A DNA stretch of 64,000 bases from JBCCOW01 sp039025855 (GTDB taxonomy: Bacteria > Planctomycetota > Phycisphaerae > Phycisphaerales > Phycisphaeraceae). The notes under the pieces were generated by a model. The model saw only the letters and a list, made by a program, of their open reading frames with translations, searched no databases and was not told the origin of the DNA. Made by a program: the position numbers and the translations under genes. Where the stretch lies: contig JBCCNL010000012.1 in NCBI GenBank assembly GCA_039025855.1, positions 12,460 through 76,459 on the forward strand, given 5' to 3'. Below, piece by piece: positions 43,589 to 52,978 of this stretch; within the stretch, counting starts at the first letter, position 1, and each line of letters opens with the position of its first letter.

Positions 43589-43619
43589 AACCGCCCCTCC
43601 GGACGTATGAGGGGCGGTT
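43589..43619 (+). terminator. Hairpin downstream of tmRNA
   Basis: AACCGCCCCTC and GAGGGGCGGTT form a perfect 11-bp stem with a 9-base loop, starting 5 bases after the tmRNA 3' end. The stem closes on TT but no longer U-tract follows. It is the likely transcription stop for ssrA before the SWIM gene. Confidence 0.65.
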
Positions 43620-43653
43620 GCACGCCTCGACCGACGCCCGATTCCGGTGACCC

Positions 43654-45027
43654 ATGAGCGCAGCCGCCGCCCTCGATTACACCTATCGCTACGCATTCGC
43701 GTCCAACGTCGATACGGACGCCGGACCGCCACAGCTACGGCTCGCCACCTTCGATGCCAAGCACCGCAACCCCCACTTCTTCGAGGGCCGGCTGCTGTTC
43801 CCCCATGCCGTCGGTGCGATGCTGCTCACCCTGGCCGACGTCGTCCGCACCCATTTCTTCCTCCCGCGACCGGCTCTGCTCGACCCCGTCGTCACCACCC
43901 ACGAAGACATCGTCCGCTTCGAGGGGTTCTCCGGCTGCTGCGGCGTCTACGCCCGGGTCGATCTGCCCGCCGACGCTTTCGACGCCGACCTTGTCGGACG
44001 CGGCACCACCAACGTCGACTTCAACCAACCCATGCGCGCCGCCCTCGCCGGCCTCCGTGACCGCGATACCACCCGGCTCGCCGTAGGCCAAAACGAGGTC
44101 CAACTCCAACACAACGACCAGCACGTCGTCGAAAAGAAGGTCAAGCTCCCCGTCCGCTGGCTCAAGGGCTTCTCCGAAGTCCAGGCCTATCAGCCCGGTC
44201 TCCAACCCAAGCTCCAGACCACCGGCCACGAAGCCCGACGCTTCATCCGCTCCCTCCCCCGGTCCAACGCCCCCAAACGCCCCGTCTACGCCACCCCCCG
44301 CGGTCGCGGCCTTGGCCTCACCCAACGCCCCTCCCGCACCACCACCAAAGACACCGTCGCCTTCCACGGCACGCACCGCCTCCGCGTCCTCGAACCCCTC
44401 CTCCAGCACACCCATCAACTCACCGCCTACGCCGACGACCACGGCACCTCCGCCTGGCAGATCGACGCCGGGCCCAACGGCTCGGCCGGCCGGTTCTTCC
44501 TGATGCTCTCCCCCGAGACCTACCGCGGCTTCTCCGGCGAGGGCCAGACCCTCCAAGCCCTCGCCACCGGCGACTACCAGGACGCCCTCCCCGCCGTCCG
44601 CGCCCAGCTCGCCTGGCAACCCCACCTCGACCCCGACGCCCTCGCCGTCAAAGCGAACTGCACCCCCACCCAGGCCCGACACGCCCTCGCCGCCCTCGGC
44701 TCCCGCGGCCTCGCCGGCTACGACGTCACCACCGGCACCTACTTCCACCGCGAGATGCCCTTCGACCTCGACGCCGTCGAAACCCTCCAGCCCCGCCTCA
44801 GAGCCGCCCGCAAACTCCTCGCTGACGGCGGCGTCGAGTATCTCGGCTCACCGCAGCCCGATCACCACGACTACGCCGTCGCCGGCACCGGCGTCACCCA
44901 CCGCGTCCGCCTGCGTCCGAACGGGGACAAATGCACCTGCCCCTGGTTCTCCAAGCACCAGGGCCAACGCGGCCCGTGCAAGCACATCCTCGCCGCCCAG
45001 CTCCACCTGAACCCCGACGACCCCTGA
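43654..45027 (+). CDS. SWIM zinc-finger protein
   Basis: 457 residues. The C terminus carries a SWIM zinc finger: CTCPWFSKHQGQRGPCKH, with Cys427, Cys429, Cys442 and His444 in the C-x-C-x12-C-x-H arrangement. The N-terminal 420 residues include a segment with RLEP/VEKK-type charged repeats and KLPVRWLKGFSEVQAY in the middle and a winged-helix-like TPTQARHALAALGSRGLAGYDV at about 340-365. SWIM fingers bind DNA or proteins. A gene of this shape next to a DUF6493-like gene is a recurring pair in bacteria in my recollection, and it is so here (7 bases between the genes). The pair probably acts as one unit. No MoxR ATPase or VWA protein, which often sit with such genes, is in this window. Confidence 0.8.
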   Translation: MSAAAALDYTYRYAFASNVDTDAGPPQLRLATFDAKHRNPHFFEGRLLFPHAVGAMLLTLADVVRTHFFLPRPALLDPVVTTHEDIVRFEGFSGCCGVYARVDLPADAFDADLVGRGTTNVDFNQPMRAALAGLRDRDTTRLAVGQNEVQLQHNDQHVVEKKVKLPVRWLKGFSEVQAYQPGLQPKLQTTGHEARRFIRSLPRSNAPKRPVYATPRGRGLGLTQRPSRTTTKDTVAFHGTHRLRVLEPLLQHTHQLTAYADDHGTSAWQIDAGPNGSAGRFFLMLSPETYRGFSGEGQTLQALATGDYQDALPAVRAQLAWQPHLDPDALAVKANCTPTQARHALAALGSRGLAGYDVTTGTYFHREMPFDLDAVETLQPRLRAARKLLADGGVEYLGSPQPDHHDYAVAGTGVTHRVRLRPNGDKCTCPWFSKHQGQRGPCKHILAAQLHLNPDDP

Positions 45028-45034
45028 TCCCGCG

Positions 45035-48000
45035 ATGACCCCCGACGACATCGACCACTTCCTCGTCCACCGCGACTACCCCGCCTTCATCGCGGCCACC
45101 GCCCCCCTCACCGAAGCCGACCGCCGCAAGCTCTCTACCCACACCCACAACCGCCTCAAACTCATCCGTCGCTACGCGGACGCATGGAACGACGAGCCAA
45201 AACGTAAGGCGAAGAACGCCCTGAAGGCTGCGTTCCCCGCGGCCATCAAACACAATGTGGTCCAACACGAAGACCGGCTGCTTTTCGGCGCACGGTTCGC
45301 AGCCTTCGCATTCTGTCCACTCTCGGTCACCAAGAGCATCCCTGGCAGATGGTTTAACGCCGAGCAACACCCCAATCACGACGATGTTGTGCAAATCCTG
45401 GATGGCCGCCGACCCGACTGGGCCACCGACTGGCTCACCGCCCGATGCGACGGCGAATGGCCCGAGATCGAATGGGACATCGCCCGCGCCCTGATCGAAA
45501 AAGGCATCTGCCAGAAGCCCGACACCGAAGGCTACATCCGCCTCTTCGCCGACTTCGTCTGGTGGCGTTGGCGACCCCGCGAAGGAGGCGACACCCGCAC
45601 CTCCGCCGACTACCTCGCCGACAACCCCGACCTCCTCGACCACGAGTTCTGGCAGCTCTTCCGCCACGAGACCGGCGCGTTCACCTGGAACGCCACCCCC
45701 GGCGAGGGCTGGCTCGGTGCCGTCGCCACCCTCATCGACCGCGGCCTGCTCGACCGCCAGCGCGTCCTCGACGCCTCGCTCACCGGCCTGACCTCCGGCC
45801 TCCGCGACCACGTCCTCGGCGGCTTCGCCAAGCTCCACCAGACCCTCGCCCCCACCCCCGACGAACTCGACCACTTCCAGCCCCGCTACCGCGATCTCCT
45901 GCCCAGCCCAACCCCCCGCGTCGTCGCCTTCGCCCTCAGCATGCTCAAGGCCGCCGACAAGGCCAAACGCCTCGATGACGTTAGCTTCCTCCGCGACGCC
46001 GCCGCTGCTTTCGACTGCCCCACCAAGGGCCCGGCCAAGGCCACGCTCACCCTGATCAAAAAAGCCCTGAAACGAAGCCCCAACGAAACGCCCGCCGGCA
46101 TCGACGCCCTGCTCGCCGCGTTGCGTCACCCCTCGCCCGACATCCAGGCCGACGCCTTCGCGCTGTTGCAACCGCTCGCCGACGCATTCACGCCTGATCA
46201 CACCGACGCCCTCGCCGCCGAACTCGACGCCCTGCCTCCGACCGTCCAACCCGAAGCCCGCGCACTGCTCGCCACGCTCGGCCAACCCGACGCCGTATCC
46301 GACCCATCTGCCGATCCACTCGCCTCGCTGGACGACCTCACCGACCGGCTCGCAGCCGTCCCCGATGACATCCGCCGCACGCTGGAGCTCGACGAGGCAC
46401 GCGACGCCGTGGCCGCGTCCCGTCTGCCGCCGCCGCCCAAGTTCCGCATCACGGATGTCCCCGTCACCCGCCTCGCGGAACCGGTCACGCCGATCGCCGA
46501 CATGGAGGATCTGATCGACGCCGTCGCCCACGCCGTCGAGGTGATCGATCACCCCTGGGATCTCGAGCGCATCCTCGACGGCATGCTGCGCCTCCTCGAC
46601 CAGCGCGGCGACGACTTCGCCGAGCGCACCGCACCCCTGCGCAAACGCGTCGAGCCCGTCAAGACCCACTGGGGCCGTAGCCTCGGCGGCGAAGACCTGA
46701 TGCCTGAACTCCAGCCCATCCTCTTCACTTGGTTGCAATCACAAGCCAAGCCCCTCGTCATCGAACTGCGAGCCCCTCAGACTCACCCACCCGCTCCCGC
46801 CTGGCTCTTCGGCCGCATCAACGAGATCGACGACGCCATCAAAGCCGGCCAGCCCCGCCCGCTCCTGGCCACACCCACCCACACCCCCGGCTGGATCGAG
46901 CCCGCCACCTTCGTCCAACGCCTCGCCGACACCGAAGCCCTTGGCCTGAGCCCCCTGCCCCGGGACCTGGCCCAGGCGCTCATCCGGCTGGCCCCGGACC
47001 AGCGTGACGAAGCCCTTCAAGCCGCCGAATCACTGAAGTGCGTCACCGCTCCCGCCGTCCGCTACGCCCTAGGCGGCCCGCCCCCCACCAAGGCTCAGCT
47101 CAAGAAGCTCGACCACGCCCTCTGGCTCGCCGCCGGCCGCGCCCGCACCCCCTACGCACGCCTCGACGACCTCAAGCCCCTCGCCCCAAAGCTGCCCGGC
47201 CCCAACGGCATCGAACCCGCCACCTTCCAGTGGACCGCCGGCGACGGCGAAGTCAACAACCCCGAATACGTCGATCTCGACTACCCCCCCGAAGGCCCCA
47301 AGGTCGACTTCGTCTGCAGCCCGGCGCCCGTCAGTCAGACCGGCATGCCCACCATCGACCTCCACCGATGGGCGCTCAAAAACCAGGACTACTGGCCCGA
47401 GCACCCCGCGTGGTACGTCGAGTGGTTTCCGACCGTGTGGCCCGCCCAGCCCGACGCCATACTCGGCAAAGGCATCTACGAGACCCTGACCCGGCTCTAC
47501 GAAAGAGCCGACGCCACCGAGCCCAACCACGCCTATCTCGTCACCCTCCTCGACCCCGACCGCCCGTTCTCCGAACTGAGCTACCTCGCCCTCTGCGTCG
47601 GCCTCGTCTCCGTGGACGCCGAGGTCAAGGGCCTTGTCCTCGACGCCCTGATCGAGGGCATCGCCGACGGGCGGGTCCACCCCAAGCCGTTAGGCCAGAC
47701 CCTCGCCCGGCTCGCACCCTCGGGCTGGCTCAAGCTCAATCGGCTCACCGCGAACCTCGAAGAAACGGCCCGCGTCTCGCCGCTGCACGCGCTGGTCGTC
47801 GCCGACGCCCTCACGACGATGCTGCCCGGGTTTACTGAGCTGCCGCGTGATGCTCACCATGCGCTGGGCCTGCTCCACCGGCTCCTGACCCAAGTGGGCC
47901 TGCCGCTGGCCGACCCCGTGCGTCCGCTCCTGGAGCCCGTCAAGGGGTCGAGCAAGACCGCCAAGCTGGCCAAGGCACTGCTCCAGCAGCAAGCCGAGGC

Positions 48001-48109
48001 GGCCACCGCCGACTACGCAACTGCACTCCATGCAGCGCTCGACGCGCGGGTCACCCGGGCCGAGCGGTGGGTCGGCGATGAGGCCGCGCACGGGCGATCC
48101 CTATCATGA
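45035..48109 (+). CDS. Large helical-repeat protein resembling DUF6493
   Basis: 1024 residues, no signal or membrane segment. The start resembles DUF6493: MTPDDIDHFLVHRDYPAFIAATAPLTEADRRKLSTH. Long stretches read as helical repeats (for example LDALPPTVQPEARALLATLG and LLAALRHPSPDIQADAFALLQPLAD, around 375-430), giving an ARM/HEAT-like character. It lacks nuclease or ATPase signatures. It lies 7 bases after the SWIM gene, so it is surely co-transcribed and probably co-translated. Helical scaffolds of this size often hold protein partners; with SWIM proteins they occur in poorly understood conflict or regulatory operons. The family name is from memory of the opening sequence, so moderate certainty. 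Confidence 0.65.
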   Translation: MTPDDIDHFLVHRDYPAFIAATAPLTEADRRKLSTHTHNRLKLIRRYADAWNDEPKRKAKNALKAAFPAAIKHNVVQHEDRLLFGARFAAFAFCPLSVTKSIPGRWFNAEQHPNHDDVVQILDGRRPDWATDWLTARCDGEWPEIEWDIARALIEKGICQKPDTEGYIRLFADFVWWRWRPREGGDTRTSADYLADNPDLLDHEFWQLFRHETGAFTWNATPGEGWLGAVATLIDRGLLDRQRVLDASLTGLTSGLRDHVLGGFAKLHQTLAPTPDELDHFQPRYRDLLPSPTPRVVAFALSMLKAADKAKRLDDVSFLRDAAAAFDCPTKGPAKATLTLIKKALKRSPNETPAGIDALLAALRHPSPDIQADAFALLQPLADAFTPDHTDALAAELDALPPTVQPEARALLATLGQPDAVSDPSADPLASLDDLTDRLAAVPDDIRRTLELDEARDAVAASRLPPPPKFRITDVPVTRLAEPVTPIADMEDLIDAVAHAVEVIDHPWDLERILDGMLRLLDQRGDDFAERTAPLRKRVEPVKTHWGRSLGGEDLMPELQPILFTWLQSQAKPLVIELRAPQTHPPAPAWLFGRINEIDDAIKAGQPRPLLATPTHTPGWIEPATFVQRLADTEALGLSPLPRDLAQALIRLAPDQRDEALQAAESLKCVTAPAVRYALGGPPPTKAQLKKLDHALWLAAGRARTPYARLDDLKPLAPKLPGPNGIEPATFQWTAGDGEVNNPEYVDLDYPPEGPKVDFVCSPAPVSQTGMPTIDLHRWALKNQDYWPEHPAWYVEWFPTVWPAQPDAILGKGIYETLTRLYERADATEPNHAYLVTLLDPDRPFSELSYLALCVGLVSVDAEVKGLVLDALIEGIADGRVHPKPLGQTLARLAPSGWLKLNRLTANLEETARVSPLHALVVADALTTMLPGFTELPRDAHHALGLLHRLLTQVGLPLADPVRPLLEPVKGSSKTAKLAKALLQQQAEAATADYATALHAALDARVTRAERWVGDEAAHGRSLS

Positions 48110-48150
48110 GCGATGCACCGCATGAGCCGGCGGTCCCCGGAGGTTGATAC

Positions 48151-48666
48151 GTGGCGTTTGATGACCGAGACCCAGAGCTGCGGGACAGGATGGCGAAGCT
48201 CGCGCTGGGCCTGCCCGGGGTGTACGAGTCGCCGCAGTGGGGCGGCTGGGTGTTCAAGGTGCCAGACCCGCGGCACGGCCGGAAGAAAGCCAAGATGCTC
48301 TGCTTCGTAGTGGACGGCAAGAACTTCGGCTGGCACTGCCAGTTCAAGCTGCCCTTGGAAAGGGCGGTAGCGGTGATCGACGAGCGGGATTGGGTTGAAG
48401 AGCATCCGTGGAAGACGCTGGGGCCTTCGGGTTGGGTGGTGGCTCGACCGCGGGATGACAAGCAACTGGCGGTGCTGAGCGGGTTGCTGAAGGAGAGCCG
48501 ATCGCTGCTGCCGGAGGTCGTGGCGGAAGCCGAGGCGGTGCCGACCAAGGGGACAGGGCGGGCGGCGTCGGGTGGCGTTGCCCGCAAGGTCGACCGGGTG
48601 ATGGAGGCAGCGGTGGCGGACGGTTGGCAGCACGCCGACCGGGACGCGGCAGCGTTCGACGACTGA
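48151..48666 (+). CDS. YjbR/MmcQ-like protein
   Basis: 171 residues. GTG 48151 has GGAGG 7 bases upstream. The body matches the YjbR/MmcQ (PF04237) pattern: LALGLPGVYESPQWGGWVFKV, MLCFVVDGKNFGWHCQFKL, and ERAVAVIDERDWVEEHPWKTLGPSGWVVARPR. Such proteins are small double-wing helix-like, commonly annotated as DNA-binding, role unknown. A C-terminal extension of about 30 residues is Ala/Val/Glu-rich. It is 41 bases after the large protein and might belong to the same transcript, though codon use is more G-ending than in the two genes before it. It is convergent with the DUF1080 gene. Confidence 0.72.
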   Translation: MAFDDRDPELRDRMAKLALGLPGVYESPQWGGWVFKVPDPRHGRKKAKMLCFVVDGKNFGWHCQFKLPLERAVAVIDERDWVEEHPWKTLGPSGWVVARPRDDKQLAVLSGLLKESRSLLPEVVAEAEAVPTKGTGRAASGGVARKVDRVMEAAVADGWQHADRDAAAFDD

Positions 48667-48669
48667 TCG

Positions 48670-51600
48670 CTACTGCTTGGGCGTTAGTTCCCGGAGCTTG
48701 AGGTTGCGGAACATGACCTGTGGTCGGCCGTCGTAGGCACCTACCTGATGCACCTGGAGCCCGATGTGGCCCTCCAGCGACATCGCGTCCATCACCCGGG
48801 CTGCGGGGATGCCGTTGACGTAGGTATCGATGCGTGGGCCGCGGGCCACCACCGTCACCGTGTTCCATTCGTTCACACGCCAGGCCCGGCGGGCGTAGGG
48901 CTTGTCGTACAGCGGCGCGATCCACCCGCGGCGGCCCTCATCGAAGATGCCGCCGCTGTACGCGCGGTCCTGGTGGTCGCCCTCGACCTGGTAGCCGCGG
49001 ACCCGGCCGTGGCGGTTGTCGAGGCCGCCATCGACGTGGCTGCGGACCTGGACGCCGGAGTTCAACGCGTCGTGGCTGACCTTGATCTCGTAGGTCAGCT
49101 CGAAGTCGCCGTAAGCCTTCTCGGTGACGAGGAACGTGTTGCCTTCGCTGTTGGGTACCGCGGTGCCGACGATCACGCCATCGACAACGGCGTACTCGCT
49201 CTTGCCGCCGCGGACGACCCAGCCGCCGAGCGACTCGCCGTCAAACAGGTCGACCAGGGGACCGGCCTCGTAATCAACTGGATCGAGCGGTGCGATCCAG
49301 ACATTACGGAAACGCGTCGGGCCATCCGCGTTGCTGAAGTGCGCTTGCAGGACGATGGGCCCGGTCAGGACCGAGCGGGAGGTGGCGCGGTCGTGGGGCG
49401 TCTCACCGCGTTTTCGGCCCATGCCGGTGCCGTGGGGCAGCTCGACGTCGTTGTGGATCAGCTTGCCGTTCCAGTACACGGTGATGCGGGCGTTCTCGGT
49501 CTTGTTGCCCTCCCCATCCAGACGGGCAGCGCGGAACCAGACGTCATAGCTCTGCCACTGATCGGGGCCGGCGGACGCGTTCACGTCGGCCGTCTTGAAG
49601 CGGTACAGCGACGCCGCCTCCCAGGGCTCGAGTGCATCGGCGGGTTTGTCCGCCGGCGTGGCGAGGACCTGCAACTCATAGCGGTTCTGGATGTAGATGC
49701 CGCTGTTCCCGGTCTGCTTGTCGTAGGGTCCTGCCGATCGGCCGGGCGTCTTCCACTCGGCGTGGAGGCGGAAGTCGCCGAAATGGCCGGACGAGACGAG
49801 GTTGCCGGTCTTTTGGCTGACTTCGACCCCCGCGTCCGGGTCCAGAGCGATCAGGTCGTCCTGCGACAGGCCACCGCGGTTGTTCATACGCTTGGGTTCG
49901 ATGCCGCTGTGGAACATCAGGGAGTGATGCGAGCGGCCGACCAGCGTAACCGCGTCTTCGGTGGGCAGCACCCCGACGCCAACGCCGACCGTGTCGCTGC
50001 CCGCCTCAACGATGGCGTGGCCGTTAATCGTGCTGGGCTCGATCGCCACTGCAGTGGGTATCTGGTTCAGGGTGTAGAAGGCCTCGGTCGACCAGATGGT
50101 GTCGCCGTCCAGTGACTCGGGCATGGTGCGGAGGTACACGCAGCGGTCGGTCTTGAGCCCTGGGATGACGATGCGGACACCCTTACCATCGGCGTCGGGG
50201 GTCGCCGCCGTGACGGTGAGAAAATCGCGGTCGGTCTTCCAGCCGCCGTAGGCTTTTGTTGGGTTGTAGCCCCACTGCTCGGACTGGTAGTTGGTAGGGT
50301 CGGCCAGCCAGTCGGGGTCGATGGGCTTGGTGAACCGGAGGTGGAACCCGTCGGGGGTGGCGCGGACGGAGTGAAACTCGAAGGTGTTCTTGCCGTTGTA
50401 CGTCATGCGTTGGAGGCCGAACCGCGTGCCCTGCCAAGCCCAGTTCCCGCCGCCACCAATACCGCCGATGTAGAGCGCCCCATCGGGCCCCCAACGGAGG
50501 CGGTTGACGCCACACTCGAGGCCTTGGGTAAAGCGGAACGCGGCGCCCTGCCACTGGCCGTTGACCTTCTCGACGGAGACGCGTCGGATGCCGCCGTAGG
50601 TGATCTCGCCGAGGAGCATCTGGCCAGCGAAGGGGCCATCTTCGATCAGCAACGGCTTGCTGGGTGAGTTGAGGAACTCGTTGTGCGGGAGGTAGACGAC
50701 GGGCTGGCTGCGTGGTTTGTCGCCGAACACGCTGGGATGGCCGCCGATGGGGAACCGCTCGGCAAGCTTGGGCACGACGTTGGTGCGGTTGTAGTGCCCG
50801 TAGAACCGGCCTTCCTGCAGATGCGTCAGCACACTGACCGGGAACCACGTGCCCTGGTTGTCGGCGTAGAACAGGTCGTCGTCGGGGCCGAGGCCGATGG
50901 TATTGGGGGTGCGTAGGCCACCGGCGATGACGCGGGTGGTCTCGGTGGCGAGGTCAACCTCGACGAGACCGCCACGCATCGGGCCGTTGACCGACGCGTT
51001 GGTGCCCTGGCCCTCCCAGCCAGGGGGGGCCATCGCGGTGGAGAGTGCGGCGTAGAGCTTGCCGTCGCGGTGTTCGAGGCCGAACGTGAACTGGTGATAG
51101 TTCCAGCCCTCCCAGCCCTCGCCCACGTTGTGATGGGTCTCGAAGAAGCCGTCGCCGTCCGTATCGGTCAGGCGGGTGATGGCCCGGCGATGGGCGACAT
51201 AGAGCACGCCGTCTACGACGCAGAGCCCGCTGGGTTCCAGCAGCCCGTCGGCGACCGGGACCAGCTCGTAGGCCTCGGGGTCATCGCCCGACGCGCCACG
51301 CACCTCGAAGAGCTTGTCGGGGTCTTTGCTGTCGATGTCCGGCAGCGCGACGTTGCTGCGTTGGATCGGACGGAACGTCCCGACGATCAGCCGGCCGTCG
51401 TCGAGGAACGTCATGGCCCCGACGCTGGGCTTGCTCTCGGGCGGGCGGATCGTCGCTATCGAGTATGACGGATGCAGCCCCGAGACCGGGTTGCCATCGC
51501 CGGGGGCGCGTGTGTTGGTCAGCCGCTTCGGGCCCGGTGAGGTCACACGCGTCGGGTCCGCGACACTGCGGAAGTTGCCCGCGGGGTATGCCGTCCACTC

Positions 51601-52110
51601 CTTCGAGCCGGGCGCTTGCCACTCGAGCCTGAGCTCGGCGTCCGCGTCGTCCACCACCAACTGATGGATCCGGATCTTCACGTAGTTCGGGTTATTCCAA
51701 CGCATGACCGTCTCGATGACGCCCGGCTCATGGATGTTGGTCTCGCCCCGCACGCCGCCCCACACCTGGAACCGGATCGCCCCGCCACCGGTCAGCCGGA
51801 ACCGGTATCGGCCCGGCGTCTCACACCGGACATCGGTCACGATCTGGATCATCTTCAGGCCGGGCACTTCGTCGGCCCACGGCGTGGGACCCGAAAAGTC
51901 CACGTTCTCGAAGACCTTGTCATAGTTGGGCGTTTGGCCGTGAGCCAGCCGCGGGATGTGCTCCAGCTCGCCTTCGAGCTGGTAGACCTGCACCGCTACA
52001 CCGGGCTCAAACTGGGTGGTATCCCCACGCGTGGACCACGCCGGGCCTAGCAGGAAAACGGTTGCGGACAGGAAGAACAACAGGCGCAGGCGAGCGATAT
52101 CAAGCATCAC
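48670..52110 (-). CDS. Secreted PA14/beta-propeller protein with two DUF1080 domains
   Basis: 1146 residues with a signal peptide (1-29). Modules in order: a PA14-like carbohydrate-binding domain (about 35-170: GRYRFRLTGGGAIRFQVWGG, RLEWQAPGSKEW); a beta-propeller of the sorbosone-dehydrogenase/PVC type (about 215-590, with DGRLIVGTF, VDGVLYVAHRRAI and RWGPDGALYIGGIGG); an unassigned beta domain; and two DUF1080/3-keto-disaccharide-hydrolase-like lectin domains (about 770-950 and 960-1140, the second with LFDGESLGGWVVRGGK and GVQVRSHVDGG). DUF1080 proteins cleave or bind glycans, so it probably degrades an extracellular polysaccharide. It is among the largest products here. It is convergent with the YjbR gene. 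Confidence 0.82.
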   Translation of the reverse strand: MMLDIARLRLLFFLSATVFLLGPAWSTRGDTTQFEPGVAVQVYQLEGELEHIPRLAHGQTPNYDKVFENVDFSGPTPWADEVPGLKMIQIVTDVRCETPGRYRFRLTGGGAIRFQVWGGVRGETNIHEPGVIETVMRWNNPNYVKIRIHQLVVDDADAELRLEWQAPGSKEWTAYPAGNFRSVADPTRVTSPGPKRLTNTRAPGDGNPVSGLHPSYSIATIRPPESKPSVGAMTFLDDGRLIVGTFRPIQRSNVALPDIDSKDPDKLFEVRGASGDDPEAYELVPVADGLLEPSGLCVVDGVLYVAHRRAITRLTDTDGDGFFETHHNVGEGWEGWNYHQFTFGLEHRDGKLYAALSTAMAPPGWEGQGTNASVNGPMRGGLVEVDLATETTRVIAGGLRTPNTIGLGPDDDLFYADNQGTWFPVSVLTHLQEGRFYGHYNRTNVVPKLAERFPIGGHPSVFGDKPRSQPVVYLPHNEFLNSPSKPLLIEDGPFAGQMLLGEITYGGIRRVSVEKVNGQWQGAAFRFTQGLECGVNRLRWGPDGALYIGGIGGGGNWAWQGTRFGLQRMTYNGKNTFEFHSVRATPDGFHLRFTKPIDPDWLADPTNYQSEQWGYNPTKAYGGWKTDRDFLTVTAATPDADGKGVRIVIPGLKTDRCVYLRTMPESLDGDTIWSTEAFYTLNQIPTAVAIEPSTINGHAIVEAGSDTVGVGVGVLPTEDAVTLVGRSHHSLMFHSGIEPKRMNNRGGLSQDDLIALDPDAGVEVSQKTGNLVSSGHFGDFRLHAEWKTPGRSAGPYDKQTGNSGIYIQNRYELQVLATPADKPADALEPWEAASLYRFKTADVNASAGPDQWQSYDVWFRAARLDGEGNKTENARITVYWNGKLIHNDVELPHGTGMGRKRGETPHDRATSRSVLTGPIVLQAHFSNADGPTRFRNVWIAPLDPVDYEAGPLVDLFDGESLGGWVVRGGKSEYAVVDGVIVGTAVPNSEGNTFLVTEKAYGDFELTYEIKVSHDALNSGVQVRSHVDGGLDNRHGRVRGYQVEGDHQDRAYSGGIFDEGRRGWIAPLYDKPYARRAWRVNEWNTVTVVARGPRIDTYVNGIPAARVMDAMSLEGHIGLQVHQVGAYDGRPQVMFRNLKLRELTPKQ

Positions 52111-52207
52111 CCCATTGTAATCTGTCTACATCGCCAGGCGCTTCAGTGCCCAAGACTGGGCGTCGAAACCCGCCCACGTACGGGACTCCCCGCGGCTACC
52201 GAGCGGG

Positions 52208-52978
52208 CTACTCCGGTGCGAAACCCGCCCGACGCGGGTCGTCACGCGACACCACGATCCGATCGACCGCCAGACGCTCAGCATCGGTCGAGTTCCAGTT
52301 CCCCGTCGCCCGGAACCTCAAATACCACGCCGTCCGGTTGCGGTCGGTTCGCCCCTCCCCGAGCCAGACCCACGGCCCATCGCCCACGCGGCAGGACCCC
52401 TCCATCACCTGCCGCGCCGCGTCGTACTTCACAACCACGGTCAGAGGCTGATCCAAACGACCGGGCAGCACCACCTTGTCCGCCGGGTTCACCGCGCCGT
52501 CACCCATCGCCAGGAGGCTGAGATCGACATCGCCATCGTCGTTCCGATCGAACACGAACTGCGCCAGGGCGCGCGGCCGGGTCGGGTGGTTGCTGTCGGC
52601 CAGACCGACGTTGAGCCGCTCGAACGTTGACGTGCCGGCAAGGTCGTACTCACGGATCACCGTGGTGACGTAAACGGGGGCCGACTCGGTGTTGAAACCT
52701 TCCAGGCTGATGTAGCTGTTCTGCGCGCCATCGGGCGGGCGGCGCAACACCAATGCGCCACGGCCATCGGTCGTGGTGTTCAGCGGTGACGCGTTGAAGG
52801 CAACCGCCGTGTCACCCGTAGTCGTCAACTGGACTTGGGTCAGCGACGCACCGGCGGGGTCATCGAAGCCGATGTCGATCAGCGCCGTACCCGCGGTGTC
52901 CCCCTCAGCCATCGCGGGCTGCATGCCGCCGACCGTCATCCCGGCCAGCACCGCGATCGAGGCGAGCGTCCGACTCAT
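52208..52978 (-). CDS. Secreted beta-rich protein, LamG/concanavalin-like
   Basis: 256 residues with a signal peptide (1-24). The rest is predicted all-beta, with IDIGFDDPAGASLTQV at the start and VVVKYDAARQVMEGSCRVGDGPW toward the end, like the jelly-roll sugar-binding fold of LamG proteins, but no defined family match. Its ATG (52978) overlaps the stop of the PEP-CTERM gene (52975) by 4 bases, so the two are translationally coupled, and the partner shares the domain style. It is probably cell-surface or secreted. No catalytic residues are evident. Function unknown. Confidence 0.62.
   Translation of the reverse strand: MSRTLASIAVLAGMTVGGMQPAMAEGDTAGTALIDIGFDDPAGASLTQVQLTTTGDTAVAFNASPLNTTTDGRGALVLRRPPDGAQNSYISLEGFNTESAPVYVTTVIREYDLAGTSTFERLNVGLADSNHPTRPRALAQFVFDRNDDGDVDLSLLAMGDGAVNPADKVVLPGRLDQPLTVVVKYDAARQVMEGSCRVGDGPWVWLGEGRTDRNRTAWYLRFRATGNWNSTDAERLAVDRIVVSRDDPRRAGFAPE

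Noticed and set aside
43202..48666. A defined integrated island with att sites starting at ssrA
   Set aside because: I did not find a second copy of the tmRNA 3' end or an integrase in the window, so only adjacency is claimed.
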